Shown here: piece after piece, positions 1-9,848 of the stretch | How positions within the stretch are numbered: the stretch's first letter is position 1 | Layout of the letters: each line of letters begins with the position of its first letter | Source of the DNA: Knufia peltigerae | Lineage: Eukaryota; Ascomycota; Eurotiomycetes; Chaetothyriales; Trichomeriaceae | Assembly (NCBI GenBank): GCA_030247855.1 | Contig: JAPDRN010000004.1 | Span: forward strand, 310,001 to 374,000 | Direction: 5' to 3' | DNA length: 64,000 nucleotides | Position numbers and translations under genes: made by a program | The notes under the pieces: generated by a model | Seen by the model: only the letters and a program-made list of their open reading frames with translations | Told to the model about the DNA's origin: nothing | Databases searched by the model: none

Positions 1-168
1 CCGGAGCGCCGACTTCTGATCTCCCTTTTCAATTACCGCGACGACTTGAAGACACCATTGTCGCGTTCAGGAAGTTGTTCTCTGCATGTTGACTCTCCGA
101 ACATCAAGATACGAGATTTCAACATTGTCCAGGAAGACTTCAATCCATACAACTCGTCGAATGGGTGA
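1..168 (+). CDS. Possible 3' end of an unidentified gene (partial)
   Basis: Frame 1 is open from the first base of the window for 55 codons and stops with TGA at 166-168. The encoded tail is mixed hydrophobic and charged, ends in an Asn/Ser-rich stretch, and shows no recognisable domain. It could be the last exon of a plus-strand gene that begins outside the window. Fifty-five codons without a stop can arise by chance, so this is a weak call. Confidence 0.3.
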   Translation, partial: PERRLLISLFNYRDDLKTPLSRSGSCSLHVDSPNIKIRDFNIVQEDFNPYNSSNG

Positions 169-780
169 ATCACTCGAATTCAAGGCCGACTTGAGGATGA
201 CGGATGATGGGCTCTTGGCGAGGCACCGCGAACAGTAATTTGGCCCCTGCTGTCATCTGTTCCTAGTTCAACAGCCCACGAGTGTTTAGTTGTTATTGAG
301 CCAGGAGACGGTCATCCTGACCTAGTATGTAGAATATGACATATTCTATACATCACTTAGAGGACAACCCTTCATCCATGTCAGGGGGGGCTTCCAGGGA
401 CATTGCGTGGCTTTCGAGGCCAAAAACCATTGAGCCTGAACCCAGCCACTCTGACTACGAAATTTAATAATAGAACATCAGGTGTCTGCACAATCTGACT
501 GGCTTTTCGCGTGATCCTTCCATTCTTCTATTGCTGGTGGTGGATCGAGAGCACGAGGTAGAGAGAAGATGACGTTGTTGTACGGATATGAGTAGGAGTC
601 AACATCATATAACATCAGGTAGAGAAGCTATACCATCAACAGAGGGGGAATCCTTGTATAACTGTCCACGTAGCACCTCCGACCTGACCCAACCTTTCCA
701 AACTCCAAATGCCCATCAGATGGAAATCAGTCCCAGAAGCAGTCCATCAATCTTCAATCGTCGTATCGTCATGTCGTGAT
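169..780. other. Intergenic, no gene seen
   Basis: This stretch holds only short, low-quality open frames. It lies downstream of the minus-strand FYVE/RING gene and presumably contains that gene's 3' UTR. Confidence 0.5.
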
Positions 781-2633
781 TCATAACAGAAGTTTGTGCA
801 CTGGGCACTCCGCTTTGCGCTCAAGCCATTCTACAATGCAGCTTTTATGGAATTTGCACAAGCACTCCAGCCGTGCCAATTCATCTCCGACATCGTATTC
901 AACCATACATATCGAGCACTCTTGTGGACTACCATCCGAGCCGACGCAGTCCTTTTCAGTCGCAATGAATGGGAGCATGTGAACTCGAGACTGGGAGGGA
1001 CCGCCAGCGCCCTCAAATCGGGCTGATGGGTCTCTTGCAATGATGCAAGACATGATGTGCGCTTCTCGCGCATTCTCCGTGCCGTCTGGCTCTCTCGGAG
1101 GAAGTGCACGTCGACAGATAGGACAGATATCTCTCTCGTCAATGCGAGGTCGCGGCGGGCCGTCAACGATATTCTGCAGGGTAACAGGAAATCGAGTGGC
1201 CGTAGTCTCGTAAGGCGCGCGTGGTGGAGCATAAGGGCCGCGATTGAAACCAGTGGCCGACTCATCTCGCGGCTGACGGGAGAGTGGTTGTGTATTGCCG
1301 TAGCTGGACCGGCGTTCTGAAGGAATGAAATCCTGTAAAGGTCAGGAAAGATACATGGGACCAGATTAACATCACTTACTCTTGACGGCACAGAGAATGC
1401 CCGTTCCCCTACTGACGTAGATAACACAGGGCGGTACCGACTAGGAGAAATCTGGGAATGGGGATGACCAGTCCAACTCGCACGATTTGGGAAAGCGCTG
1501 GACCCGTCATATCTCATGGGATGACGAAGAGAATCGTCCTGCAATAAACGGTTAGCCTTTGCTGAGGATCTTCGAAGGACTTTTCCACTAATACTGACTC
1601 TTGCTGGTATGGTTGGTCCTGTCCTTATACCTGACGGATGGCTAGAGCCTCTTGCATGTCCGATCGTGTGACTCCAGGGTGGTCCACGTCGACCGGATTC
1701 GTTTTCGAGAAGGGAGTAGTGTGGGAATGGGTCTGGTTGAGGATCTGGCACGCAAGGGTTGCAAAGTCGAACTTTCTCGCCTCCGTCAAGTGCAAGGTAT
1801 GGGTCAGGCGAGGCTCGAGCATCAAAGGGATCATCATCATGACCGTCTGCTGTTAAATCTATCGGGTCGTGTCGGCTTCTAACCCCTTGCCCCGGCGATG
1901 GAACAGCATCTGATTCCGGCGGATGAACGATGAACTGTCGAGGAATGGTTATGCGATGAGGGGAGCAGTCGTTGCATACTACTCTCCCACATTTCCTACA
2001 GTGATGCCTGCGGAACATCCAGCTGAAGGGACGCTTGCAGATAGGACATTCGCTGACTTCGGAATCTGGCTGCCAACGAGGCACCACGTACCGCCTCGAG
2101 GACTCTGGAGAAGGCTTGTTCATCCTCACCTCGTCCGTCTGATGGAGTGGTGTTGGACGTGATGGCGAAGGAGTAGTTTCTGTCAAGTCGATGAATTCTG
2201 GTGCAGGTCTTGTGCCCACTGTGTCGTTCCGCATCGGGGTTGAAGGACCATCCATTCGGTACCCATCATGAGTGGTCCTTCGATCATAGTAGCTGCCACT
2301 ATTGGTCCTTCTTCTGCCATCCTCTAGAGTTGTTGTGAGCCTTCTCTTGCGGTCCATTGCTATTATGCTGCGTCTGCGCTCTTCAGCAGTCTGCTCGTTC
2401 GGAGGAGTCGGTAGAGAACGATCTCTGAGTGCTGCAGTCGACATTTGGCTGCTTTGACCTGAACCTGAGCGGATGAGCGGGTTAGGTAGCGGTCTGTAAT
2501 TCAAAGCATTGAAAGACGTTGGTCTCTGATGGTTGCTGTTACCATGGCTGCCAGAGGGAGGTCCGGAAAGCGTGGCGGTGTCAAGATCGATACTCGCACT
2601 GCTGGAAGAAACGACCGAGTCCGAAGATGACAT
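781..2633 (-). CDS. FYVE and RING finger protein, putative endosomal E3 ubiquitin ligase
   Basis: CDS complement(781..1332, 1380..1538, 1599..2633), 581 aa. The 60-nt and 47-nt introns have GTCAGT and GTAAGT donors and CAG acceptors; the second is needed to bring the RING into frame. The first ~190 residues are Ser/Pro-rich and look disordered. A FYVE finger follows, with its CPIC, HHCRKCG and VCNDC elements and a closing LCNPC, interrupted by an acidic low-complexity insert. The C-terminus has an extra CPIC...H...C element and then a RING with CSIC, CLC-K-FH-KSC and a final CPVH, where His replaces the last Cys as in ZNRF-type RINGs. FYVE domains bind PI3P on endosomes and RINGs recruit E2 enzymes. 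The pairing recalls yeast Pib1, although the N-terminus is much longer here. Function is inferred from domains only. Confidence 0.82.
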
Positions 2634-4602
2634 TGTCTTCAGCCACAGTCAGATCCGGAGAACAGTGATCCGCGAGGGGATGAAGCAGGAGATAAGAACG
2701 CAACAGTCAGATGTTCGGCCAAAACAGACTGCGATAACAACCTCGACAGAACATGGGCAACCAGGCCCGCGAGGGACGACAGAGGTGATTCGATACCCGA
2801 AGAAAGTCGACTACATAGCATTAAGAATGACGAGAAATCAACTTTCGTTGAAAGAATACGGAATGAGTCGCCACAACCTGGCGAGGCTTTCAAGGGCGAT
2901 GGTGAAATCACAAGACAAGTGATTTGCAAATGTGTCGGTCCTGTTACGGCAATGTCATTCACCACAGCCGCCAATCAAGCATGCAGTTTCAGAACATCTT
3001 CCACCTTCTCCTCGCGTGACCCCTTCGACCAGGAAAGTGACATCCGGTCTCCGTCTGGTATACGACCACGTACGAGTACGAGTACAGATGCTGAGGCTCT
3101 TCATCTTGATAGATTGGTTTCTACCAGGGATTTGGGTCAGCGAGCCTCAAGACCGCTTTTCGGACGGGTCACAACGATTGCAATACAGGCTGCGGCGGCC
3201 ACCAGCATTAGCGAAACATTATACGGAGTACTGGACTCTGCTCGACGCTGGCATGCTCATGTAGGTGCCAAATGGTCTCGTACTTGGACGGCGTACCACT
3301 GAGGGTCGGATCGAGGAAACAGCACATGGATACTGTACGGAGTCAAGCGTGAATCAAAGGGCAACCCTGGAGGCACGTGCTAGAATTGGTGTCGCACAAT
3401 CATATGGGTGGTTGGCACTCTTCGCTTACCGCGTACGGAGTACGAGAGGAAGGACGATGGATTTCTACTACCATGTCTGTAACGGTTTGAGTCGCAAGCT
3501 GCAAACGAGAACTAAATAACAGGTGAACCAGAAATAGTATACGGAGCACACCCGCGCCACCTTAGCACGATGGATCGTGAACCATCTGTGCTGGCACAAA
3601 CTGCCCTTCCAATTGTGGGAGATCGCCAGACCTAGTGGATGTTATGGACTGGTCGATTTCTCAAGGGTTCAATTGACCTTACTGTGTGACCATGTAAAAT
3701 ACTGGATGGAGGACCAAAGGATGGTGTTTGACTGGATACGAAGCCGGGAGGTACTTAGTGCAATTGCCCTTAGGCTAGGTAGGTACTCCGTACTCCGTAC
3801 AAGTACGAGTATACTGTACAGCCGACATGGGATTGTAGCAGCGATGAGTCCCCTTTAGCGGGTGGCTTTCAGGCCTAGTAGGACCCAAAAGCTGGATGTT
3901 GCCGGGTAAGTGGGCGCCCGCATCATTGGACTCGATGCTTGTGCTTGAACAGTCCAGCCCGGAGGAGCCTTGGGTAGGCCAGAACGAGCCCTAAGCTGCT
4001 TCCCGCCCGCCTTCGCATCGCATCCCAAGCCTGATCCTCCCCAGCAAATCGGTTATGACGCTTGTTGGCTGGAAACCAGGAAAACCTTGCTGTACTCGCC
4101 TCTCGCCTCTTCGCCAACTGTATGTCTCAAAAGTCTTTCCTGCGCTGCGCCTCGACACACTCTTCTGTTCTACTTTGACTTCTTGAACTGTACACTATTT
4201 CATCCTTTTTCGTCATTCGCTCAGTTTGTTCATCTCGTACATTTCTTCCTCCAAGGGCAAACCCTGTATTCTGCTACTCAAACTCCTTTGACGAACGACT
4301 TCCGCAGATCCGCCGACTATCAATTCTCTTCCCGGAAAATACCACAAACCCTCCGAGACATTTTGTCCCCTCGACTCATCCTTGCTCGTTGCCCTCTTTT
4401 TCCATTAGAACGGCCTTCTTTCGGAGTCACTTGGGACGTCGGTATCGTTCACGCTTAGTTATTTGCTCGAGTTACGTGTTGGAGGAAGAAACGGGAGTAC
4501 CGACCTTCTCCAGAACATCTTTAGTGGAAGCCAGAAAAATGTCGTATCATTAAGCCCACCATAATAGGCGGCGAAAGCAAGGACCATTTACAGTTCTCTT
4601 CA
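2634..4602. other. Divergent intergenic region, promoters of the FYVE/RING and TRP genes
   Basis: About 2 kb separate two divergent starts. The middle carries several copies of a short palindrome-like word, TACGGAGTAC or its complement (3222-3231, 3434-3443, 3783-3800), plus related CGAGTAC repeats near 3070-3095. The last ~500 bp are pyrimidine-rich and probably include the leader of the downstream gene. The open frames here show no domain and use codons unlike the neighbouring genes. Confidence 0.5.
3783..3800. repeat. Tandem GTACTCCGTA word
   Basis: Two overlapping copies of GTACTCCGTA(C) lie side by side. The reverse complement of the same word recurs in other intergenic stretches of this window, for example at 3222, 3434, 10893 and 45697. 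Confidence 0.5.
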
Positions 4603-7600
4603 ATGGCGTTCAATGGTCAGCATGAACCCTCTCAACACCCGTCAGGATCAGCTGGAGGAAGTACACATCGACCAAGTCGGTGGTCTTGGTTGAGGATGTC
4701 GAGTAATTCACTCACCGTCCCGCTGTTCTTGCTCCTCTGGATAAGCGTGGTCGAAGCTGCCTATGTCGAATTTCACAATTGTCTGGATAAGAATATCATA
4801 AATTCACAACCTCGACTTCTGCAGTTCGACCCGCTCAATGTATCGGCGGTTTTCAATACAACTTCAGGCCGACACCACCTCAATGTGACCGTGTATGGGA
4901 ATGTTACCGGAAAGGCCACAGATCAGCCTTATCCTGCGCCGGACGATCCGTCATGGAAGAACCCGAACGATACCTTTGGCAAGATCCCAGACGTCAGCGA
5001 GTCCAACAACAAGTATACGACACTCTTCACTCGGTTTAATCTTCTCAGCTATACCCCATGGAACGACGAGCCCAGAAGGTTTTGCACGGCCGTCACGCAA
5101 GACGACTGCCCGCTAGCTCCAGCCTTCTACGCCAATTCTACTGAACTCACTCGACTCCCTGCGTTTTCCGTCGCACATGACATGGGTTCAAGTTACGCTT
5201 TCACCTCTTTAGAAGCGACTATACAAGTACAATCAGGCGATGCTAGCGGGCAATACTACGGCTGTGTAACTGCCACGGTCACGCCAGATCTAGGAGGATA
5301 CCTCAATGGCTTACTGAGGTATCTACCTCTTGCGGTCCTGATTGTCGTTGGCATTGCAACAATTGCCGCTTCCGTCTTCAGTCCCTGGGGGTCGGCTGAT
5401 CTATTCAACTGGAGCAGCAATTTTGGCCGTGATGAGGATTTGCTTCGCCTCGTTACCCCGGGTTTCGGTGATTGCTTACAGTATATCCAATTCGTGGTCT
5501 TGACCGGAAGCTTGAGTCTTAATTACCCGGGCTTCTATCAGCCTGCTGTGAGTCGAGTCAGTTGGTCGTCCTTGATGTTCAACGAAAGCTTTGTCTCTGG
5601 AGGCAATGGGACCCAGCCTCTGGTTGACGGCATCTACCAATATAGGCCAGGCACTAAATATGGTCTGGACCAAATGAGCCAATTAGTCGGCATGACTTCG
5701 GACAGAGACATCTGGGCCGCCATGATTGTCTGGCTGGTTGTGATCGTTGCAGGTGCCACGCTTTTGACACAACTCGGCTTTGCTGCTCGCTGGATATATC
5801 GGCAAATTGCAAACGAACCTGCCGAAGATTTTCGCTCCAAGAACGGACCTTTCACCATCGGAAATGTGGTGCGAATCACCTTCAACTACTTCATTCTGCC
5901 CTGGATCTCGCTTTCCTTCTATCAGCTCTTGATTGCCGCTCGAGGACCCTCATATTCCGTCGCACTTGCGGCTGTTTCGTTGGTCGTGGTGATCCTGTTC
6001 TCAGTGCGGCTTATGCTGCTCTTCACTCGGACAAGACCACGTTCGTTTCTGTTCGACGATCTCTTAACAGTTCTTGCCTATGGTCCGTTATATAATACTT
6101 ACTGTGATGATGCTGCCACTTTCGCTATGATTCCCCTCATGATCAACTTCTTACGGGGTATTGCTATTGGAGCTGTACAGCCTTCAGGCGTGGCCCAGGT
6201 TGTACTTTTGGCAATCTCTGAGGTAATTCTCATTCTGACGATCAACCTTTTTCGACCATTTCCGTCTGCAACATCGATGAACATCTATCACACCTGCTTT
6301 TCGGCCATCCGACTCATCACCATACTACTGTCGATTGCATTCGTGCCGTCTCTCGGTGTCGAAGCCTCCACACGAGGGTGGATGGGATACGCTATCTTGA
6401 TTATTCATGCCTGCACCCTTGTCTTCGGCTTCTTTCTCAACGCGGTTCAGACCCTGATCGAGGTGGTTGCCAGGCTTGCAGGGGCCGGTGGACGCGATCA
6501 AGATACTGGTGGCGCCACTCGGGGAGGATTGACCAAGGTCTTTGGAATGCGACAATTGTCTAGGCGACTCCCACGCCGCGACGCGAATTCTCGTCATAGC
6601 ATGGCTTCAAATGCCGCCATGCTCAATGCCATGGACCCTGAGCAGAAACAACTTCAGGAAGCGAAGACACGCTCTCGTAGCGTCTCGGCCGCCTCGGGAG
6701 CTTTGTTAGATAGTGGCCGGAGTGCGCACAGATTGAGCTCTAACATCGATGCCCAGGCAATGGGTACAACCACGCCAGATCGTACGAGCAAAACTTCAAG
6801 ACGCCTGACAAACCGATTGAGTGGTTCTGCGTCGCTGGGCGGAATAGTCGGTCTCCATCACAAATCTGAGACGAAAGATCCTTATTACCGACCTCCACGC
6901 CGAAATACCATTGACCCTCTTGCCGGAAGCAACGGGCTTCCGATTGCGTCCCTCGGGGGTGAAGGTTCTAAGAGTGTAAATCTGGACGACCGAGCGCTAG
7001 ACGAAGAAGCTGGAGAAGGTGCCTCTACTCCCCTACGACAGGATGACGAAGCCTTTGAGGATGTTAATGTTGACCCCCATCGGGCCAAGACCGACTATGC
7101 TGTGCGAGAAGTGGACTTTTATTACGGCGTCCGTGGTGCAGCATTATCTAGTGGGACAAGAAAACTAAAAACTGGTCCAGCCGATCCAACGGGTCCAGTC
7201 TCGACAGCTAGAGGCTGGTTCAAGGGACTACTAGGTGGCAAAACCAAGGAGAAAACAAAAGGCTTTGAGGTTGTTAGGAGTGCTCGTGCTCCTCCACCGG
7301 GTCTTTTCCCTCCGACGCCTGAGCCTGAAGCTCAACATGTCGAACCATACCGTGACGAGCAACCTAATATCGACGAAGGTCGACCGGATCCAACAGGTTC
7401 AAGAATAGCATCTCCCGTTCTGCAGCGGCATAGCGTCTACGATGACGACTCAGTTGTCGAGTCCGACGACGATATTGAGTCAATTCCTCATGTGCCTGCA
7501 CAGCCCCCCTCGTTGCCTCTGGTGGAATCGGTGGGCGGCATCGAGCTACCCAGTCGAATCGGTTCCGAAGCTTCAAAGAAATCTAGAAAAAGGCCTCTAC

Positions 7601-8064
7601 CTACAGAAGTCCCGGACGTCCCAGCTGTCCCTGCTATCCCGAGGAAGAGTTCGCGAAGACAATCTGGTTCAGACACTGGATCGAGGGTGAGGGCTCCACA
7701 ACCACCTTTCCCCCCAACGAAGTTCCCTGATCACAAAGGCTATGGTTACAATCTGAGCGCGAGTCGTATACCTTTCTCGAGTACACAGTCACCGGCAGCT
7801 CAGAACAAGCGATGGTCGACTGGGGCAGAGTCAACTACGTCAAGTTTAGCGCGTGACGGCGAGGAAAATGTGCCTGCCCGTCAGTCCTATATTAGCCAAT
7901 TGCGCAATTCTGGCTCGGCACTAGGAGCTGCACATGGTGCAGACATTCAGAATGACCGGCCATCGACTATGGGGTTTGTTCAGCAACACCGCGCAAGTGA
8001 TCATATTCACTACAACCCAGAATACGAAGGTAGCACGGCGGAAGTGCATGGCAGGCCTTCATGA
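4603..8064 (+). CDS. ML-like/TRP-family integral membrane protein (Flc/Pkd2-like)
   Basis: An intronless frame of 1153 aa. A short basic N-terminus is followed by a hydrophobic signal/anchor (about residues 33-52). Next comes a luminal ML-like domain (about 52-230) with several Asn-X-Ser/Thr sites and scattered cysteines. A block of roughly nine membrane segments (about 235-620) has the pattern of fungal TRP-like proteins. The remaining ~530 residues are Ser/Pro/Glu-rich and look disordered and cytosolic, with many possible phosphosites. Proteins of this family (yeast Flc1-3, S. pombe Pkd2 and Trp663) act in ER, Golgi or plasma-membrane calcium handling, FAD transport or cell-wall integrity. 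The long tail is typical of filamentous-fungal members. Its ion or substrate cannot be read from the sequence. Confidence 0.85.
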   Translation: MAFNGQHEPSQHPSGSAGGSTHRPSRWSWLRMSSNSLTVPLFLLLWISVVEAAYVEFHNCLDKNIINSQPRLLQFDPLNVSAVFNTTSGRHHLNVTVYGNVTGKATDQPYPAPDDPSWKNPNDTFGKIPDVSESNNKYTTLFTRFNLLSYTPWNDEPRRFCTAVTQDDCPLAPAFYANSTELTRLPAFSVAHDMGSSYAFTSLEATIQVQSGDASGQYYGCVTATVTPDLGGYLNGLLRYLPLAVLIVVGIATIAASVFSPWGSADLFNWSSNFGRDEDLLRLVTPGFGDCLQYIQFVVLTGSLSLNYPGFYQPAVSRVSWSSLMFNESFVSGGNGTQPLVDGIYQYRPGTKYGLDQMSQLVGMTSDRDIWAAMIVWLVVIVAGATLLTQLGFAARWIYRQIANEPAEDFRSKNGPFTIGNVVRITFNYFILPWISLSFYQLLIAARGPSYSVALAAVSLVVVILFSVRLMLLFTRTRPRSFLFDDLLTVLAYGPLYNTYCDDAATFAMIPLMINFLRGIAIGAVQPSGVAQVVLLAISEVILILTINLFRPFPSATSMNIYHTCFSAIRLITILLSIAFVPSLGVEASTRGWMGYAILIIHACTLVFGFFLNAVQTLIEVVARLAGAGGRDQDTGGATRGGLTKVFGMRQLSRRLPRRDANSRHSMASNAAMLNAMDPEQKQLQEAKTRSRSVSAASGALLDSGRSAHRLSSNIDAQAMGTTTPDRTSKTSRRLTNRLSGSASLGGIVGLHHKSETKDPYYRPPRRNTIDPLAGSNGLPIASLGGEGSKSVNLDDRALDEEAGEGASTPLRQDDEAFEDVNVDPHRAKTDYAVREVDFYYGVRGAALSSGTRKLKTGPADPTGPVSTARGWFKGLLGGKTKEKTKGFEVVRSARAPPPGLFPPTPEPEAQHVEPYRDEQPNIDEGRPDPTGSRIASPVLQRHSVYDDDSVVESDDDIESIPHVPAQPPSLPLVESVGGIELPSRIGSEASKKSRKRPLPTEVPDVPAVPAIPRKSSRRQSGSDTGSRVRAPQPPFPPTKFPDHKGYGYNLSASRIPFSSTQSPAAQNKRWSTGAESTTSSLARDGEENVPARQSYISQLRNSGSALGAAHGADIQNDRPSTMGFVQQHRASDHIHYNPEYEGSTAEVHGRPS

Positions 8065-8996
8065 TAGTTCAATGTTTGCCCAACATGATGAGTTTCCTTT
8101 TGATCTCAAAAGAAGGTGTTCCAGCTTGACAACGAAAAGTTGACGGTGAGGAGTATGAGCTCCATGATATGTGAGGCTTGGTGGAATATGTTTTTGGCGA
8201 TATATACATACAGCGCGGTGTTCAGGTTTGGTTTTTTGTTTCGTTTACATGCTCGATATGCTATGTGATTTGACGCAGAAGGCTTGATGTGGTGGGCACT
8301 GAAAAGTTGGTTGAAATTCCGAATCATCCAGGGGATCAGGAGATCGGGAACTGCATTAATATCACATGCAGTGTGTCATATTCGGGGGACTCGGAATATA
8401 TACTCCACAGTATAGTAATACATAAAGGACCTTTATTAAAAGTCATCTACGGAATACCCAGTTTATCTCTTTTCTGTTGTTGTCGTGACTGGCCCTGCTC
8501 GGCTTTGTACAGATGATCTTGGTACCTGGCGCAGACAGTTATTGATTAGCTCAACCAAAGACATTCACACATCAACTGTCACGAAAAATGATAGCAAGAA
8601 TGAATGATTCTAGTCTTTGACATTAAAGTCGATCATATTTCATGAAGGAATCTTGAGACCAAATCAAACCTATTTCTTGCTCCGGACACGCCCTTGGCTC
8701 CGATGCTTCCCCTACACACAAACACCGCCCTCTTAGAAGATGAAGATGAAGATGACTGTGTAGATATATCGATCCACAGTCTTCCAAGTTTTCAGTCAAA
8801 TGCTAAGCCAAAAGAAAAAGGTGAAAGAACCAACTCCGGCCCCCCTAAATCTCCATCACCTCGTAATGCAAAGTTGTCATCAAACCACATAACATTGGGC
8901 CGTGAGAAAGAAGAAGAAAAAACAAAAGTCGCTGATAAAGTTGTGCATGAGAAAATAAAGAAAGAATCCCGATCCACGGGTAGGTTGTTAGCCAGA
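8065..8996. other. Intergenic between convergent genes
   Basis: This A+T-rich stretch holds the 3' UTRs of two converging genes. A 102-codon frame at 8694-9002 opens with TTG rather than ATG, overlaps the end of the minus-strand gene and encodes low-complexity acidic/lysine-rich sequence, so it was not accepted as a gene. Confidence 0.5.
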
Positions 8997-9848
8997 TTAT
9001 GACTTGAAGGAGTCCAATCTGCCGCAGGTGTAGGCAGGAGGGGCGTCAGCCGCCGGTGTGCAGTTGTCGGAAGCCTCGATTGCAGACGTTGACTGAGGCC
9101 TCGTCATGCCGATATCGATCTCCCAATCCGTTCCTTCGTGGCTGCTGCTGTTCGTGACCTGAACCGTGGCGAGGACCGAGACGCCGAGCTCATCGGCCCA
9201 TCTGACCGACTTGGGGCTGGCAGATGACGAGGGCGATCTCTTGACGCCGAGGTATACAGAGTGCCTTTGGCACGGAGGTGACGGTGACTTGGAGAGTGCG
9301 GACCGTAGAGGCGTGACTGGGGGAGAGGAAGTGCGGTTATTTTGCGGATGATATCTGGGAGGAGAAGGAGGTGAAGACGCTTTCCGTCGACACGAAAACG
9401 GCGACGCGACGACACTGATCTTTGTGACGACTGGTTGTTGTCGACTCAGACAGTGGTGGGCCTTTCGGCCTCGACGTACCGGGCTGCTGGTGCTGTTGCC
9501 GTCGGCGTGGCGTTTCTCGCGTGGCGACGAGTATACGTAGTCGTCGTTCAGTTCGAGGTCGTTCCGATCCCAGCGGCCCTTGTCGTTCCGGTCAAAGTAC
9601 GCAGCCAGGGCGCAGAGGACGCATATCAGCATGCATATCAAGCAGCCCAGGATCAGCAGCGCAGAGACGACTCCCTGGACAAAGCCGAGCTCCATTATCC
9701 TCCGGAAGGTTTGGAGAAACAGCTCGGACAAGGAAAGGGATCCCAAATCCGGGTGGATTATCTGTGGCACAGGACCCGTGAGGCCAGGCTGGGGAGCACA
9801 TGCCAGGACCACGAGGAGCGTGCCGTATACTGTGCTTCGAGAGGCCAT
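8997..9848 (-). CDS. Hypothetical single-pass membrane protein with Ser/Pro-rich tail
   Basis: An intronless frame of 283 aa with an ATG start. A signal peptide (about residues 1-24) precedes a short extracellular segment and one strong Leu/Ile/Cys-rich membrane helix (about 57-87). The rest is a basic, Ser/Pro-rich tail that looks disordered and is probably cytosolic. The tail contains KSVRWAD, which fits the RVxF-type docking pattern (basic-x-V-x-aromatic) used by protein phosphatase 1 partners, although such short matches also occur by chance. The C-terminus has a PPAY motif of the type recognised by WW domains, for example in Rsp5-type ubiquitin ligases. I do not recognise an enzyme family. 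The architecture suggests an adaptor or sensor at the plasma membrane. Confidence 0.6.
   Translation of the reverse strand: MASRSTVYGTLLVVLACAPQPGLTGPVPQIIHPDLGSLSLSELFLQTFRRIMELGFVQGVVSALLILGCLICMLICVLCALAAYFDRNDKGRWDRNDLELNDDYVYSSPREKRHADGNSTSSPVRRGRKAHHCLSRQQPVVTKISVVASPFSCRRKASSPPSPPRYHPQNNRTSSPPVTPLRSALSKSPSPPCQRHSVYLGVKRSPSSSASPKSVRWADELGVSVLATVQVTNSSSHEGTDWEIDIGMTRPQSTSAIEASDNCTPAADAPPAYTCGRLDSFKS

Noticed and set aside
2639..2974. 111-codon minus-strand frame upstream of the FYVE/RING gene
   Set aside because: It ends just before the gene's ATG and shows no family resemblance. It is most likely promoter or leader sequence.
3970..4458. 162-codon frame before the TRP gene
   Set aside because: The composition looks like a pyrimidine-rich leader, no domain is visible, and it does not splice in frame into the gene at 4603 in an obvious way.
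8694..9002. 102-codon plus-strand frame with acidic and lysine-rich sequence
   Set aside because: It opens with TTG, not ATG, has no domain, is low-complexity, and overlaps the end of a better-supported minus-strand gene.
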